Source: Ketobacter alkanivorans
GTDB lineage: Bacteria > Pseudomonadota > Gammaproteobacteria > Pseudomonadales > Ketobacteraceae
NCBI RefSeq assembly: GCF_002863865.1
Contig: NZ_CP022684.1
Location: 620,001 to 684,000, forward strand
DNA: 64,000 nucleotides
Reading direction: 5' to 3'
Notes under the pieces: model-generated
The model's input: the letters and a program-made list of their open reading frames with translations, nothing else
What the model was told of the DNA's origin: nothing
The model's database searches: none
Shown: one piece after another, positions 27,120 through 35,999 of the stretch
How positions within the stretch are numbered: the stretch's first letter is position 1
How the letters are laid out: each line of letters begins with the position of its first letter
Position numbers and translations under genes: made by a program

Positions 27120-27539
27120 ATGATTCAAGATAAAGTCAAAGTTCAACTGAGCCAGTTTAAAAAGCAAGGTGAAAAGCTGCAGGTTGAATTGGGTAAAGGC
27201 TTGGAAGCAGCCAAAGAGGAAGGCCAGCGCATACTCAAGGAACTGGGTGTAGATACCAGCACCAAAAAGATTGATATCAACGAACTGGTGACTGAGCTAC
27301 GCAAAGCCAACCCCAGCGTACGCGATTTCCTGCGCAACCTGGATGTCGCCACTTATGACAACCGTTTCCGCTTGAACTGGAACACCACGATGATTTCGGC
27401 CTACGCCAAGCAGCAAGCTGAAAAAGCCTACGCCAAAGACGTGAAACCCCGTATTGCTGAAGTACGTGAAACCGTATCCACCCAACTGCGTGAAGTTCAA
27501 GCCAAGACTCAAGAATTGCGTGCCAAACTAACGGCCTGA
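27120..27539 (+). CDS. Coiled-coil protein of unknown function
   Basis: A 139-residue, highly charged, almost wholly helical protein. Its first 45 residues (VQLSQFKKQGEKLQVELGKGLEAAKEEG) and last 50 (YAKDVKPRIAEVRETVSTQLREVQAKTQEL) look like coiled coils. A short central part (SVRDFLRNLDVATYDNRFRLNWN) looks folded. It has no signal peptide. The overall look is reminiscent of phasin-like or scaffold proteins, but I cannot name a family. It has a good ATG after GAGGAA and its own terminator, so it is a single-gene unit. Confidence 0.75.
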   Translation: MIQDKVKVQLSQFKKQGEKLQVELGKGLEAAKEEGQRILKELGVDTSTKKIDINELVTELRKANPSVRDFLRNLDVATYDNRFRLNWNTTMISAYAKQQAEKAYAKDVKPRIAEVRETVSTQLREVQAKTQELRAKLTA

Positions 27540-27569
27540 TTAGTCGATTTATCTTCTCCTGCGTTTTTT

Positions 27570-27600
27570 AGCCCCCGTATTCCGGGGGCTCTTTGTTTTT
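27570..27600 (+). terminator. Rho-independent terminator after the coiled-coil gene
   Basis: AGCCCCCGTATTCCGGGGGCT forms a strong hairpin followed by CTTTGTTTTT on the plus strand. Confidence 0.9.
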
Positions 27601-27689
27601 GGCTATATTAAATCCAGTCTTATTCGAGTTTGGTACAGCCTCACGGTCAGTGCTAAACTTTCTTGCCTAACCAATCGATAAGCAAAGCC

Positions 27690-28097
27690 ATGCACTGTCT
27701 CGATAACGATGCACCACCCGCCCCTTTTAAACAGTGGCTGCTAGCGCTGGATCCAGAGCTACAATCTGGCGACAAGCTGAAGCCTGTGCGCAACCGGGTG
27801 CGCTGCAAGGCTTGCCTGAACTATCTAACCAGTAATGACTATCTGACACCCATCGAAGGCGAGACCAGCCACTTCTTCACCAACCCGGAAGGAGTAGGGT
27901 TCGATCTGCAAACCTATAGCGCCGTTGATGGAAGCGTAACCGGAGGAAAACCAACTGAACTGTTCAGCTGGTTTGAAGGGTTCGCCTGGGAGCACTGCTT
28001 TTGTGCCCGGTGCCACCAGCACATTGGCTGGTATTTCAGTAGTGAGGGCACCAGCGGCTTTTACGGATTAATAATAGACCGGCTATTGTTGGACTGA
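27690..28097 (+). CDS. Cereblon-like CULT-domain protein (MsCI4 type)
   Basis: From the ATG at 27690 the protein has 135 residues; an upstream TTG at 27663 would add nine. It matches the CULT domain, the thalidomide-binding fold of human cereblon also found as small bacterial proteins. Two CxxC pairs (Cys39/Cys42 and Cys105/Cys108) can hold the zinc. TNPEG (64-68) aligns with VNPHG of cereblon. SWFEGFAW provides Trp94 and Trp100, and HIGWYF provides Trp114. The spacing (6 and 14) equals Trp380, Trp386 and Trp400 of human cereblon, so the aromatic cage is complete. The residue in place of cereblon His378 appears to be Phe92. The natural ligand of bacterial CULT proteins is not settled. Confidence 0.85.
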   Translation: MHCLDNDAPPAPFKQWLLALDPELQSGDKLKPVRNRVRCKACLNYLTSNDYLTPIEGETSHFFTNPEGVGFDLQTYSAVDGSVTGGKPTELFSWFEGFAWEHCFCARCHQHIGWYFSSEGTSGFYGLIIDRLLLD

Positions 28098-28107
28098 AAC
28101 ACTACGA

Positions 28108-28686
28108 TTAACCAAGTTCATCCAGGGTCAAACGAAAGCTGGGTAAAAACTTTTCCATAAAATACGCCACCTCAGGCAAATCATACTCACCAAGCATCCC
28201 CTCTACCCGCTGCTTGGCAACCTGAAATTCGTGATTATTCGATTCAACTTCCTGAATGCATTTAATATACGCCGACAACACATCCGCCGCCTTCAATAAC
28301 TTGCGTGTATCCGTCGGTAACAAGTGATCTTGAATCAAGGGTGCGTAATCAGCCTGCAATTCATCGGGCAACATGGTCAGCAACTTGGTCTTGGCCGCTT
28401 TCTCAACCTCTTTGTAGGCTTCGGCTATTGTAGGATTGAAATATTTGATTGGCCCCGGCAAATCCCCTGTAAGCACCTCCGAAGCATCATGATACATGGC
28501 GATCACCGCGATCTGGTTCGCATCCAGCTTACCCCCAAAATAGCAATTACGAATCAATGCCAGCGCATGGGCGATGGTGGCTACATCAAAGCTGTGCTCC
28601 TTAACATTCTCGTTTTCCACATTACGCTTCAGCCCCCAGCGTACGATGTACTTAAGCTTTGATATATAGGCAAAAAAATGATGCAC
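28108..28686 (-). CDS. yfbR: HD-domain 5'-deoxynucleotidase, YfbR
   Basis: This 192-residue protein (E. coli YfbR is 199) removes phosphate from deoxyribonucleoside 5'-monophosphates and helps balance dNTP pools. The HD metal site is visible: the first His in NVKEHSFDVATIAHAL and the His-Asp pair with the following Glu in AMYHDASEVLTGDLPGPIKY. A later Asp is expected in LLKAADVLSAYIKC. The frame begins MHHFFAYISKLKYIVRWGLKRN, typical of YfbR. It converges on the CULT-domain gene with a ten-base gap. Confidence 0.95.
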   Translation of the reverse strand: MHHFFAYISKLKYIVRWGLKRNVENENVKEHSFDVATIAHALALIRNCYFGGKLDANQIAVIAMYHDASEVLTGDLPGPIKYFNPTIAEAYKEVEKAAKTKLLTMLPDELQADYAPLIQDHLLPTDTRKLLKAADVLSAYIKCIQEVESNNHEFQVAKQRVEGMLGEYDLPEVAYFMEKFLPSFRLTLDELG

Positions 28687-28721
28687 AACAACTCCCCTTG
28701 GATAATGAATACAAGCCTAAA

Positions 28722-28750
28722 AACGAACAACGGCCCGACTAAGCGGGCCG
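28722..28750 (-). terminator. Terminator of the PIN-PhoH gene
   Basis: CGGCCCG and CGGGCCG (28731-28750) form a GC-rich stem. On the minus strand it is followed by TTGTTCGTTTTT, as expected for an intrinsic terminator at the end of the upstream PhoH-type gene. Confidence 0.75.
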
Positions 28751-28767
28751 CTTTCGCCTGAATACAG

Positions 28768-30156
28768 TTAAAGGTTAGCTTCTGCGTACTCCGCCAGCAA
28801 GGAGCGAGGAATACCGTTAAGCCGTAAACTGGTGCTGTGCTTGAACCCTTTGAAACGCTCAGTCATATAGGTCAGCCCCGAACTGATAGGGCTTAAATAC
28901 GGCGTATCGATCTGCGCCAGGTTGCCCAAACAGATCACCTTACTGCCCTCGCCTGCCCGAGTGATGATGGCTTTCATTTGATGCGGTGTAAGATTCTGGG
29001 ATTCATCAATCAAAATCAGACTGCGCTGAAAGCTGCGACCACGAATATAATTTAAGGCTTTAAACTGAATATTGGCCTTGGATTTCACATATTCGATGCT
29101 GCCTTGGGGGCTTTCATCCTGTATGTGCAATGCCTCTATATTATCCGTAATGGCCCCCAGCCAAGGGTCCATTTTTTCTTCTTCTGTTCCTGGCAAAAAA
29201 CCGTGATCCTCCGCCAACGGCGGCGTAGAGCGGGTCACGATGATCTTGTTGTATTGCTTATGTGCCACGGTCATCTCAATGGCGGCAGCTAAAGCCAGAA
29301 TGGTTTTTCCTGAACCAGCAGGCCCCGTGAGATTGACTAAGTGTACATCATTGTCCAGCAACGCGTGCAGCGCCATAGCCTGATAGATATTACGCGGCTT
29401 CAGCCCCCAAGCCTGCTGGTGCATAATGGATTCGCGCTTGATGTGTTTAATCAAGACATGCTCATCGGTGACCTCCTCGATTCGAGCCAGAAACTCCAAA
29501 TCGTCCAGAATGTACTGATTGATGAACAATGGGCCATCAAATACATCCCGTGATAACGAATGATAAGTGCCGTTTTCTCGCTGGATGGTATCCACGTGAG
29601 ACACGCCATCCCAAAACGAACCATTAAACTCATGATACCCCGTGGTCAACTGCTTAACGTCAGAGATCAACTGGTCGTTGTGGTAATCCTCAGCATGAAT
29701 ACAACACCCGCGCGCCTTTAGGCGCATATTAATATCCTTGGTTACCAACACATACTTATACTCGGGGTGCTCTAACTGCATCTGCACCACCCGATTAATA
29801 ATTTTGTTGTCATTGTTGTCGTTGGGCAGGCACGCTTCCGGTGGTTCACCGGTTTTATTCATCAGGATAGCCAGCTTGCCCAAATGACTGGTGCCATTGT
29901 TTCTGGGAATGGGCACTCCATGCTGCAGACGCTCCGTAGGGCTATCGGCAATCACACTATCAATCAGCCGAATTGCTGAACGACAATCAGCGGCGATGGA
30001 TTTGTTTCCGTTTTTTAGTTTATCGAGTTCTTCTAGCACGGTGATAGGAATGACGACCAAATGTTCGTCGAAGTTGAGAATAGAGTTCGGATCGTGAATC
30101 AAAACGTTGGTATCGATTACATAAGCCTTCTTTGTACTTTCTGCGTTGACACTCAT
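28768..30156 (-). CDS. PIN-PhoH fusion protein (PhoH2-type RNase/helicase)
   Basis: A 462-residue fusion of an N-terminal PIN nuclease domain and a C-terminal PhoH ATPase. The PIN part starts AYVIDTNVLIHDP (Asp15 metal ligand) and continues with LEELDKLK and VLVTKDINMRLKARG. The PhoH part has Walker A GPAGSGKT (278-285), TRSTPPLAEDHGFLPGT, and Walker B LILIDESQNLT. PhoH2 proteins unwind and cleave RNA in an ATP-dependent way. In gammaproteobacteria the fusion is a common stand-alone gene. The start is an ATG, and a 475-base gap lies upstream. Confidence 0.95.
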   Translation of the reverse strand: MSVNAESTKKAYVIDTNVLIHDPNSILNFDEHLVVIPITVLEELDKLKNGNKSIAADCRSAIRLIDSVIADSPTERLQHGVPIPRNNGTSHLGKLAILMNKTGEPPEACLPNDNNDNKIINRVVQMQLEHPEYKYVLVTKDINMRLKARGCCIHAEDYHNDQLISDVKQLTTGYHEFNGSFWDGVSHVDTIQRENGTYHSLSRDVFDGPLFINQYILDDLEFLARIEEVTDEHVLIKHIKRESIMHQQAWGLKPRNIYQAMALHALLDNDVHLVNLTGPAGSGKTILALAAAIEMTVAHKQYNKIIVTRSTPPLAEDHGFLPGTEEEKMDPWLGAITDNIEALHIQDESPQGSIEYVKSKANIQFKALNYIRGRSFQRSLILIDESQNLTPHQMKAIITRAGEGSKVICLGNLAQIDTPYLSPISSGLTYMTERFKGFKHSTSLRLNGIPRSLLAEYAEANL

Positions 30157-30631
30157 TCGCGTTCCTCAAGAAGAATAATTATTAGTTCCCGGCTGATAAC
30201 CGTGTTGCTGTCTTCTGTACCTCCCTAATTAACGTCCCGGTGAATATCTGAAGGTTTGAGGTGTTGAATTCCCCTGTTGATCTCCCTAACACTAATTGCG
30301 GAACAAGGGTTCCCGCGCTGATCATTTTCTGGTTTAATTTATTAAGAATGTAGAACATATTTCGCCGGTCAGGCAAACATTTTTCTTGCTAAGTTATTGA
30401 TTTACTTGGCAGACAGCTTTCTCACCCTCTTTTTTTAACCTAATCCCATTACGGCCTTATTACAGCGCTTTGAGGCTGCGTTATTATTTTGCGCAAATCT
30501 TTTGTCAATTTTGTCATCCATCAGGATTGCTCATGAATCGCGCACGGCCTTATACTTTACTCGTCTTAGGTTAGCGCCCGGAATTCGCTGCCTGTCAGAC
30601 ATACTCGATCAGATAACCCTGCGAGCCTTAA
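30157..30631. other. 475-base intergenic region, divergent promoters
   Basis: No credible coding frame is present. It must hold the promoters of the PhoH-type gene (minus) and the GGDEF-EAL gene (plus). For the plus strand a candidate sigma-70 promoter is TTGCTC (30527-30532), an 18-base spacer and TATACT (30551-30556), which would give a leader of about 70 bases. GGAACAAGGGTTCC (30299-30312) is a near palindrome. The remainder shows no repeat or RNA gene that I can identify. Confidence 0.45.
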
Positions 30632-32779
30632 ATGACAACAAGAATAACGCAAGGACATACGCACAACCTCTTGTTAATTAACGAAAATCAGCATGGCCAC
30701 GCAACCCTGAGGAGATTCATTGAATCACTGGGTCATCGTGCTGGCGAGGTGGACAGCGCTGACTCTGCACTGGAGTCTTTACAAAAGTCCAATTTCGACC
30801 TGATTTTGTTAAACGCCCAAAACGGGCCAGAACAGTGGACGCAACTACTGTATTTCATCCGCGATAAGCGCCAGCATCTGCCAGTTATTACAATCTGCGA
30901 CCCCAAACAGTTCTCCGAATTTTCGACAAAATTGCGCCACCCTTCCATGTATCTGGTCACCGCCCCCTACAATCCGCTGGAACTGGAAAAAACCATCAAG
31001 GAAGCGCTGGAACAGCGACGACTGAACTTTGAGTTCAACACCCTGCAAGAACGGATTCAACAGTCAGAGAAAATGCATCGGTTCGTGGTGAACCATTCTC
31101 CCGACATCATTTATATATTGAACGAGCGCGGCAACATTTCTTTTATAAACGATCGGGTTGAAAAGTTGCTGAACACCAGCAAGCAGGATCTAATCGGTAA
31201 GCATTTCAGCGTGCTGATGAGCGAAGATGAACGCAAGCAGCACCCTCATGTGTTTGATGAACGGCGTGCCGTCAAGCGGGAGGCGCAACGTAATGAGATC
31301 CACCTCAGAAAAAGGCTTTGCCTGAATGGCGATGGCTCCAGCACTTCCCTGTCCATGCCATTCGAGGTCAGTGCTATGGGAATTTACGAAGCCGACCGTC
31401 GTAGCGGCAAGCAACTGTTTAAAGGAACTTATGGCATTGCACGGGACATAACTGATCGCAAACATGCCGAATCCCTCATGCGTTTTCAGGCATATCATGA
31501 CATGCTAACCGGCCTGCCCAACCGATCACTGTTTCGGGATAGACTATCACTGGCCATATCACACGGTAAGCGCAACGGATCAAAAGTCGCTGTTATGTTT
31601 GTGGATCTGGACCGCTTCAAGCTGATCAATGATTCACTAGGCCACAACATTGGGGATCAATTAATTCAGGCAGTTGCTCGACGCATCAGCGCAACCTTGC
31701 GCGAAGGAGACACACTATCTCGCTTCGGAGGTGATGAATTCACCCTATTATTACCCAATATTCGCAATCAGGATGATGCGGCAACCATAGCTAAAAAGAT
31801 TCTCCACGAATTGAAACAGCCCTTCTACATCGAACAACACGAATTGTATGTCAGTGGATCGATAGGCATTGCTCTAAACCCTGATCACGGCCATCAGTTG
31901 GATCAATTGATACAGAACGCTGATATCGCCATGTATCATGTCAAAGCCAATGGCAAAAACGGGCTGCAGTTTTTTAACGAAAAGATGAATCAATCCTATA
32001 CCGAACGGCTCAATACAGAGCACGACCTTCGGCAGTGCATTGAAAACCAGGAGCTCTTTCTTGAGTACCAGCCAATCTTTAACGTCGAAACATCCCAAGT
32101 CTATGCGCTGGAAGCCTACCTTCGCTGGAAACACCCTGAACGTGGCACATTAACACCGTCTGATTTCCTGCAGGTTGCAGAAGAGACAGGCATAATCGTT
32201 GACCTTGGTGCGTGGGTCATGGATCGGGCCTGCGCTGATTTACAGGATTGGGCAAACCCTATTCTTAAAATTGCTGTTAACTTTTCGCCCAAACAGGTTG
32301 AGCATCCGGACTTTGAAAACATGCTGATGAGTGCGGTTAAAACTCACGATATCTCACCGAATCAGATTGAACTGGAAATCACCGAAGAACTGCTAATGCA
32401 CGATCAAACGCTGGTTACAGCCAAGCTCAAGCGTCTCAGCCGGTTGGGATTTTCCATTTCGGTAGATGATTTCGGGACAGGCTACTCACCTTTAAGCTGC
32501 CTACACCAGCTGCCACTAAACACCATAAAGCTGCACGAATCATTCTTACGGCAAATCGGCAATCAATACCAAAGTGGAGACGCCTGCATCGTCAGCGCCA
32601 TCAGCGCCATGGCCAGTGGATTAAACCTTAACCTGGTGGCAGAGTGTGTTGAAACATCAAGCCAGAAAGAATATCTATTGAAATTGGGTTGTAAGACGAT
32701 GCAGGGAAACCTGTTTCAGGAGCCAGTATCCAGTGAAAAAGCCCGCCATATCGTAGTTACCCCAATACTGACCGACTAA
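30632..32779 (+). CDS. REC-like/PAS/GGDEF/EAL cyclic-di-GMP protein
   Basis: A 715-residue signalling protein. Residues about 8-125 form a receiver-like domain, but the acidic pocket is replaced (LLLINENQ) and the phospho-acceptor Asp of LILLN is Asn, so it should not be phosphorylated normally. A PAS domain follows (about 145-275). The GGDEF domain is intact (SRFGGDEFTLLLP) with an inhibitory RxxD site (REGD) five residues upstream. The EAL domain has EAYLRW in place of EALLRW, NFSPKQ, EITEELL, DDFGTGYS, IKLHES where KIDRS is usual, AECVET and MQGNLF. All metal ligands appear to be present, so both synthesis and breakdown of c-di-GMP are possible. Confidence 0.93.
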   Translation: MTTRITQGHTHNLLLINENQHGHATLRRFIESLGHRAGEVDSADSALESLQKSNFDLILLNAQNGPEQWTQLLYFIRDKRQHLPVITICDPKQFSEFSTKLRHPSMYLVTAPYNPLELEKTIKEALEQRRLNFEFNTLQERIQQSEKMHRFVVNHSPDIIYILNERGNISFINDRVEKLLNTSKQDLIGKHFSVLMSEDERKQHPHVFDERRAVKREAQRNEIHLRKRLCLNGDGSSTSLSMPFEVSAMGIYEADRRSGKQLFKGTYGIARDITDRKHAESLMRFQAYHDMLTGLPNRSLFRDRLSLAISHGKRNGSKVAVMFVDLDRFKLINDSLGHNIGDQLIQAVARRISATLREGDTLSRFGGDEFTLLLPNIRNQDDAATIAKKILHELKQPFYIEQHELYVSGSIGIALNPDHGHQLDQLIQNADIAMYHVKANGKNGLQFFNEKMNQSYTERLNTEHDLRQCIENQELFLEYQPIFNVETSQVYALEAYLRWKHPERGTLTPSDFLQVAEETGIIVDLGAWVMDRACADLQDWANPILKIAVNFSPKQVEHPDFENMLMSAVKTHDISPNQIELEITEELLMHDQTLVTAKLKRLSRLGFSISVDDFGTGYSPLSCLHQLPLNTIKLHESFLRQIGNQYQSGDACIVSAISAMASGLNLNLVAECVETSSQKEYLLKLGCKTMQGNLFQEPVSSEKARHIVVTPILTD

Positions 32780-32872
32780 GGCTGATTTAAGGACAAAATC
32801 TGACTTCGATCATATGCAATCCCAGTGTTATGAGGCATATTTTGCATAGATCTCATCCAGGGAACAAGAAGA

Positions 32873-35032
32873 ATGACAATACCTATCCATCACTCCAGCG
32901 TTGAAAAATGCGTCGACCATATTATTGAAACCATCGGTAAAGATATACGCATAGGTTTGCCATTGGGATTAGGCAAACCGCCTGAATTAATCAACGAGCT
33001 TTATCGGCGCGCAAAAGCTGATCAAACGTTGAAGTTAACCATAGCCACTGCGCTATCGCTGGAGGTACCTGATCCAGGTAAAGGCTTGCAAAAACGCTTC
33101 CTTGGCCCTTTCCTGCAGCGGGTATTTGGCAATTATCCAGGGCTTGATTACACGCGGGAGCTGCGCGCAGGCACCGTGCCTGACAACATCGAAATTCACG
33201 AATTCTTCTTCAAATCCGGTTCCATGCTGGGAGTCGATCAGGCCCAGCAAAACTACATCAGCACCAACTATACCCACTCTGTGCGAGACCTATTGGCATT
33301 GGGTGTTAATGTAGTAGCCCAGATGCTTTCCCATCGAATCGTGGACGGCAAAGATCAATTCAGCATGAGCTGCAACCCGGAAACTACCAGAGATTTGTTG
33401 CCTGAGCTGATGAAGCGAAAACAGGCGGGCGAGCCCGTACTTCTGATTGGCCAGGTCAACGAAAACCTACCTTTTATGGTAAATGATGCCATCATCGAAG
33501 AAGACATGTTCGACGTTGTGGTGAACAATAAGGAATATTATTCCGACCTATTCGCACCGCCCAATATGCCTGTCAGTACTGTGGATCACATGATTGGCCT
33601 GCATGCCAGCGCGCTGATTGCAGATGGCGGTACTTTGCAAATCGGCATTGGCTCCCTTGGGGATGCCATCGTTTATGGTTGCGAATTACGGCAGCAACAG
33701 AATGAAGCCTACAATGCTGTATTGAAAGATATGAACGTCATGCATAAATTTGGCGACATCATCAATCAGGTTGGCGGCACGGACACCTTCGAGAAAGGCC
33801 TTTATGGCAACAGTGAGATGTTTGTTGATGGCTTCTACTTCCTGATCAAAAGCAATATTTTACGCCGCAAAGTCTACGATAACGAAGCGATCCAGCGCCT
33901 GTTAAATGATGGAATCATCTCAGAATCCGTATCGATCAACACACTGGATGCGCTTATTGATTGCGGTGCTATCCAACCTGTACTTACTGATTCAGATGTT
34001 AGGTTACTGCAGCATTTTGGTGTTCTCAAAGCCGAGTTAACCCTTGAGAACGGAACGCTGCACATAAATGGCACCACCTGCTCCGCCGACACCAGACAAT
34101 CACGACAAGCGATCGCAGAGCATTGCCTGAGATCGACCCTAAAACAGGGCAGAATCATGCACGGCGGGTTCTTCCTTGGCCCTCGGGCTTTTTACGACGG
34201 CCTGAAAAACCTTGGCGAAGACACCCTATCTGCCATCAACATGACCAATATCAGTTACGTAAATCAACTATATGGTGATGAAAACCTCAAACGCCTGCAA
34301 CGAACAAAAGCCCGTTTTATCAATACTGTATTTCTGGCTCACGGGCTGGGGGCAGCCACCTCGGATGGCCTGGAAAATGGCAAAGTAGTAAGTGGAGTCG
34401 GTGGTCAATATAACTTTGTTGCTCAAGCTCATGAATTAGACGATGCACGCTCGATTCTGATGCTTAAAAGTACCAGAGAAAAAGATGGCCACACCCAATC
34501 TAATATCGTCTGGAACTACGGCCACATTACTATACCGCGTCATCTAAGGGACATTTATGTGACCGAATATGGCATAGCGGATGTTCGTGGAAAATGTGAC
34601 AAAGACGTGGTAGCGGCGATGCTCAACATTGCTGACTCCCGCTTTCAACCGGAGCTGATGGCGAAAGCCAAACAGGCTGGAAAATTACCTAAAGGCTACC
34701 AGATTCCTGAGCAGTTCCGAAACAACACGCCTGAGGCGCTGGAAGCGGCATTGACTCCCTATCGAGCCAAGGGCATGTTCCCCGCGTTTCCATGTGGAAC
34801 CGATTTCACCACAGAAGAACTGGTGGTGGCGCGTTGCCTGAAATCGATGAAAGCTAAAACAGAAAGCAAATCAACCCTGATCAAAGCAATGATTAGGGCT
34901 CTGCAAAACCCCACTGCTCCCGCCCAATTCACACCATACCTTGAGCGCGTTCAATTGGATCAGCCAACCTCGATGGAAGACAAAATTGCTCGTGTATTAA
35001 TGATGGATGAACTGAAAACTGTACTGAGCTGA
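32873..35032 (+). CDS. Acetyl-CoA hydrolase/transferase-family protein
   Basis: A 719-residue member of the acetyl-CoA hydrolase/CoA-transferase family, longer than the usual 430-550 residues. The N-terminal half opens with RIGLPLGLGKPPELINELY. The middle has GGTLQIGIGSLGDAIVYG, the conserved glycine-rich loop. The C-terminal domain has VVSGVGGQYNFVAQAHELDDARSILMLKSTR followed by VTEYGIADVRGK, typical of the acetyl-CoA hydrolase C-terminal part. The enzyme moves CoA between acids or hydrolyses acyl-CoA. The extra length lies between the two halves and after the second. It is convergent with the ThDP/FAD gene block, which may supply its substrates. Confidence 0.9.
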   Translation: MTIPIHHSSVEKCVDHIIETIGKDIRIGLPLGLGKPPELINELYRRAKADQTLKLTIATALSLEVPDPGKGLQKRFLGPFLQRVFGNYPGLDYTRELRAGTVPDNIEIHEFFFKSGSMLGVDQAQQNYISTNYTHSVRDLLALGVNVVAQMLSHRIVDGKDQFSMSCNPETTRDLLPELMKRKQAGEPVLLIGQVNENLPFMVNDAIIEEDMFDVVVNNKEYYSDLFAPPNMPVSTVDHMIGLHASALIADGGTLQIGIGSLGDAIVYGCELRQQQNEAYNAVLKDMNVMHKFGDIINQVGGTDTFEKGLYGNSEMFVDGFYFLIKSNILRRKVYDNEAIQRLLNDGIISESVSINTLDALIDCGAIQPVLTDSDVRLLQHFGVLKAELTLENGTLHINGTTCSADTRQSRQAIAEHCLRSTLKQGRIMHGGFFLGPRAFYDGLKNLGEDTLSAINMTNISYVNQLYGDENLKRLQRTKARFINTVFLAHGLGAATSDGLENGKVVSGVGGQYNFVAQAHELDDARSILMLKSTREKDGHTQSNIVWNYGHITIPRHLRDIYVTEYGIADVRGKCDKDVVAAMLNIADSRFQPELMAKAKQAGKLPKGYQIPEQFRNNTPEALEAALTPYRAKGMFPAFPCGTDFTTEELVVARCLKSMKAKTESKSTLIKAMIRALQNPTAPAQFTPYLERVQLDQPTSMEDKIARVLMMDELKTVLS

Positions 35033-35050
35033 TTCTGCTAATACGAAAAG

Positions 35051-35070
35051 GAGGGCCAGCAATGGCCCTC
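35051..35070 (-). terminator. Hairpin at the end of the DHOD-like operon
   Basis: GAGGGCCA and TGGCCCTC pair perfectly around a four-base loop. On the minus strand the hairpin includes part of the stop codon of the dihydroorotate-dehydrogenase-like gene and is followed by CTTTTCG, a short T-run. It may also slow plus-strand transcription from the acyl-CoA gene. Confidence 0.65.
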
Positions 35071-35977
35071 AACTATTGTGCTCGAGCACCTGCAGATAAT
35101 TTGCGCGCTCGAACCCTGAAGGGTCGGCTACCCGGCCATAGCTCATGAGACCTTTAATGGAGTCAACGCCTACATACCCCTTATCATCCAACCATTGATC
35201 CAAGGCGTCTCTCAGGCGACCCAGCTCATCGACTCCCTTTTGAAACAGCACGCTGCAAAGCTGCACTGCATCAGCGCCAACCAATATAGTCTTGAGCACG
35301 TCATCAAGGCTGTGCACGCCACCGGTAGCCGCCAACGATAACCGAATCTGCTCCCTGAGTATCGCAATCCAACGTATCCGCAACAAAGCCTCGCTGGAGT
35401 TGCTAAGCTGCAGGGTGGGCGATACTGTCATCGTCTCCACATCAATGTCAGGAAGGTAGAATCGGTTAAATAAGACCACACCATTAACACCGGTATCTTC
35501 TAACCGCTTCACCAAATGAGCCACCGAGGAGAACTGATGCGTAAGCTTAACCGAGATCGGCACGCCAATATGCGCGCGCAGCTTGTACACTAAATCAATA
35601 TAACGCCGCTCAATCTGATCACTGGACTCGTTGACATTTGCAGCTACGTAATAAATATTCAACTCAATGGCATCGCATCCAGCCTGTTCCAATGTGGCTG
35701 CGTGCTCCAGCCAGCCACCTTCGGTTACACCATTCAGGCTGGCAAATACAGGAATGTCCAAAGCATCTTTGTAAGATTTGATCTTGTCAGAATACTTGCT
35801 CAACATCTTCGCATCACTGCGCACTGCCTCCTCAAATAACGAAGGCATCACCAACCCACTGGCACCAGCAGACTGCAGTTGTTTGACCGAGGCTAAATCC
35901 GCCGTAAGCGGAGAAGCCGACACCATTAGAGGGCTAGCAAGTTTCAATCCACAATATACGCTGCTGAGATCGGCCAT
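35069..35977 (-). CDS. Dihydroorotate-dehydrogenase-like flavoprotein
   Basis: A 302-residue TIM-barrel protein of the dihydroorotate-dehydrogenase-like group. It begins LSSVYCGLKLASPLMVSASPLT, has FASLNGVTEGGWLEHAATLEQAGCDAIELNIYY, ISVKLTHQF (FMN-contacting Lys) and ATGGVHSLDDVLKTILVGADAVQLCSVL, the phosphate-binding end of the barrel. It lacks pyrimidine-gene neighbours, and proteins of this type usually accompany other redox enzymes. The true reaction is unknown. It follows the ThDP enzyme gene by 22 bases and is the last gene of that operon. Confidence 0.85.
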   Translation of the reverse strand: MADLSSVYCGLKLASPLMVSASPLTADLASVKQLQSAGASGLVMPSLFEEAVRSDAKMLSKYSDKIKSYKDALDIPVFASLNGVTEGGWLEHAATLEQAGCDAIELNIYYVAANVNESSDQIERRYIDLVYKLRAHIGVPISVKLTHQFSSVAHLVKRLEDTGVNGVVLFNRFYLPDIDVETMTVSPTLQLSNSSEALLRIRWIAILREQIRLSLAATGGVHSLDDVLKTILVGADAVQLCSVLFQKGVDELGRLRDALDQWLDDKGYVGVDSIKGLMSYGRVADPSGFERANYLQVLEHNS

Positions 35978-35999
35978 GTTTTACGTTACCCTGTTAAAT

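Noticed and set aside
30182..30376. Small minus-strand frame upstream of the PhoH-type gene
   Set aside because: It has no ribosome-binding site and no family resemblance, and lies in the expected leader region.
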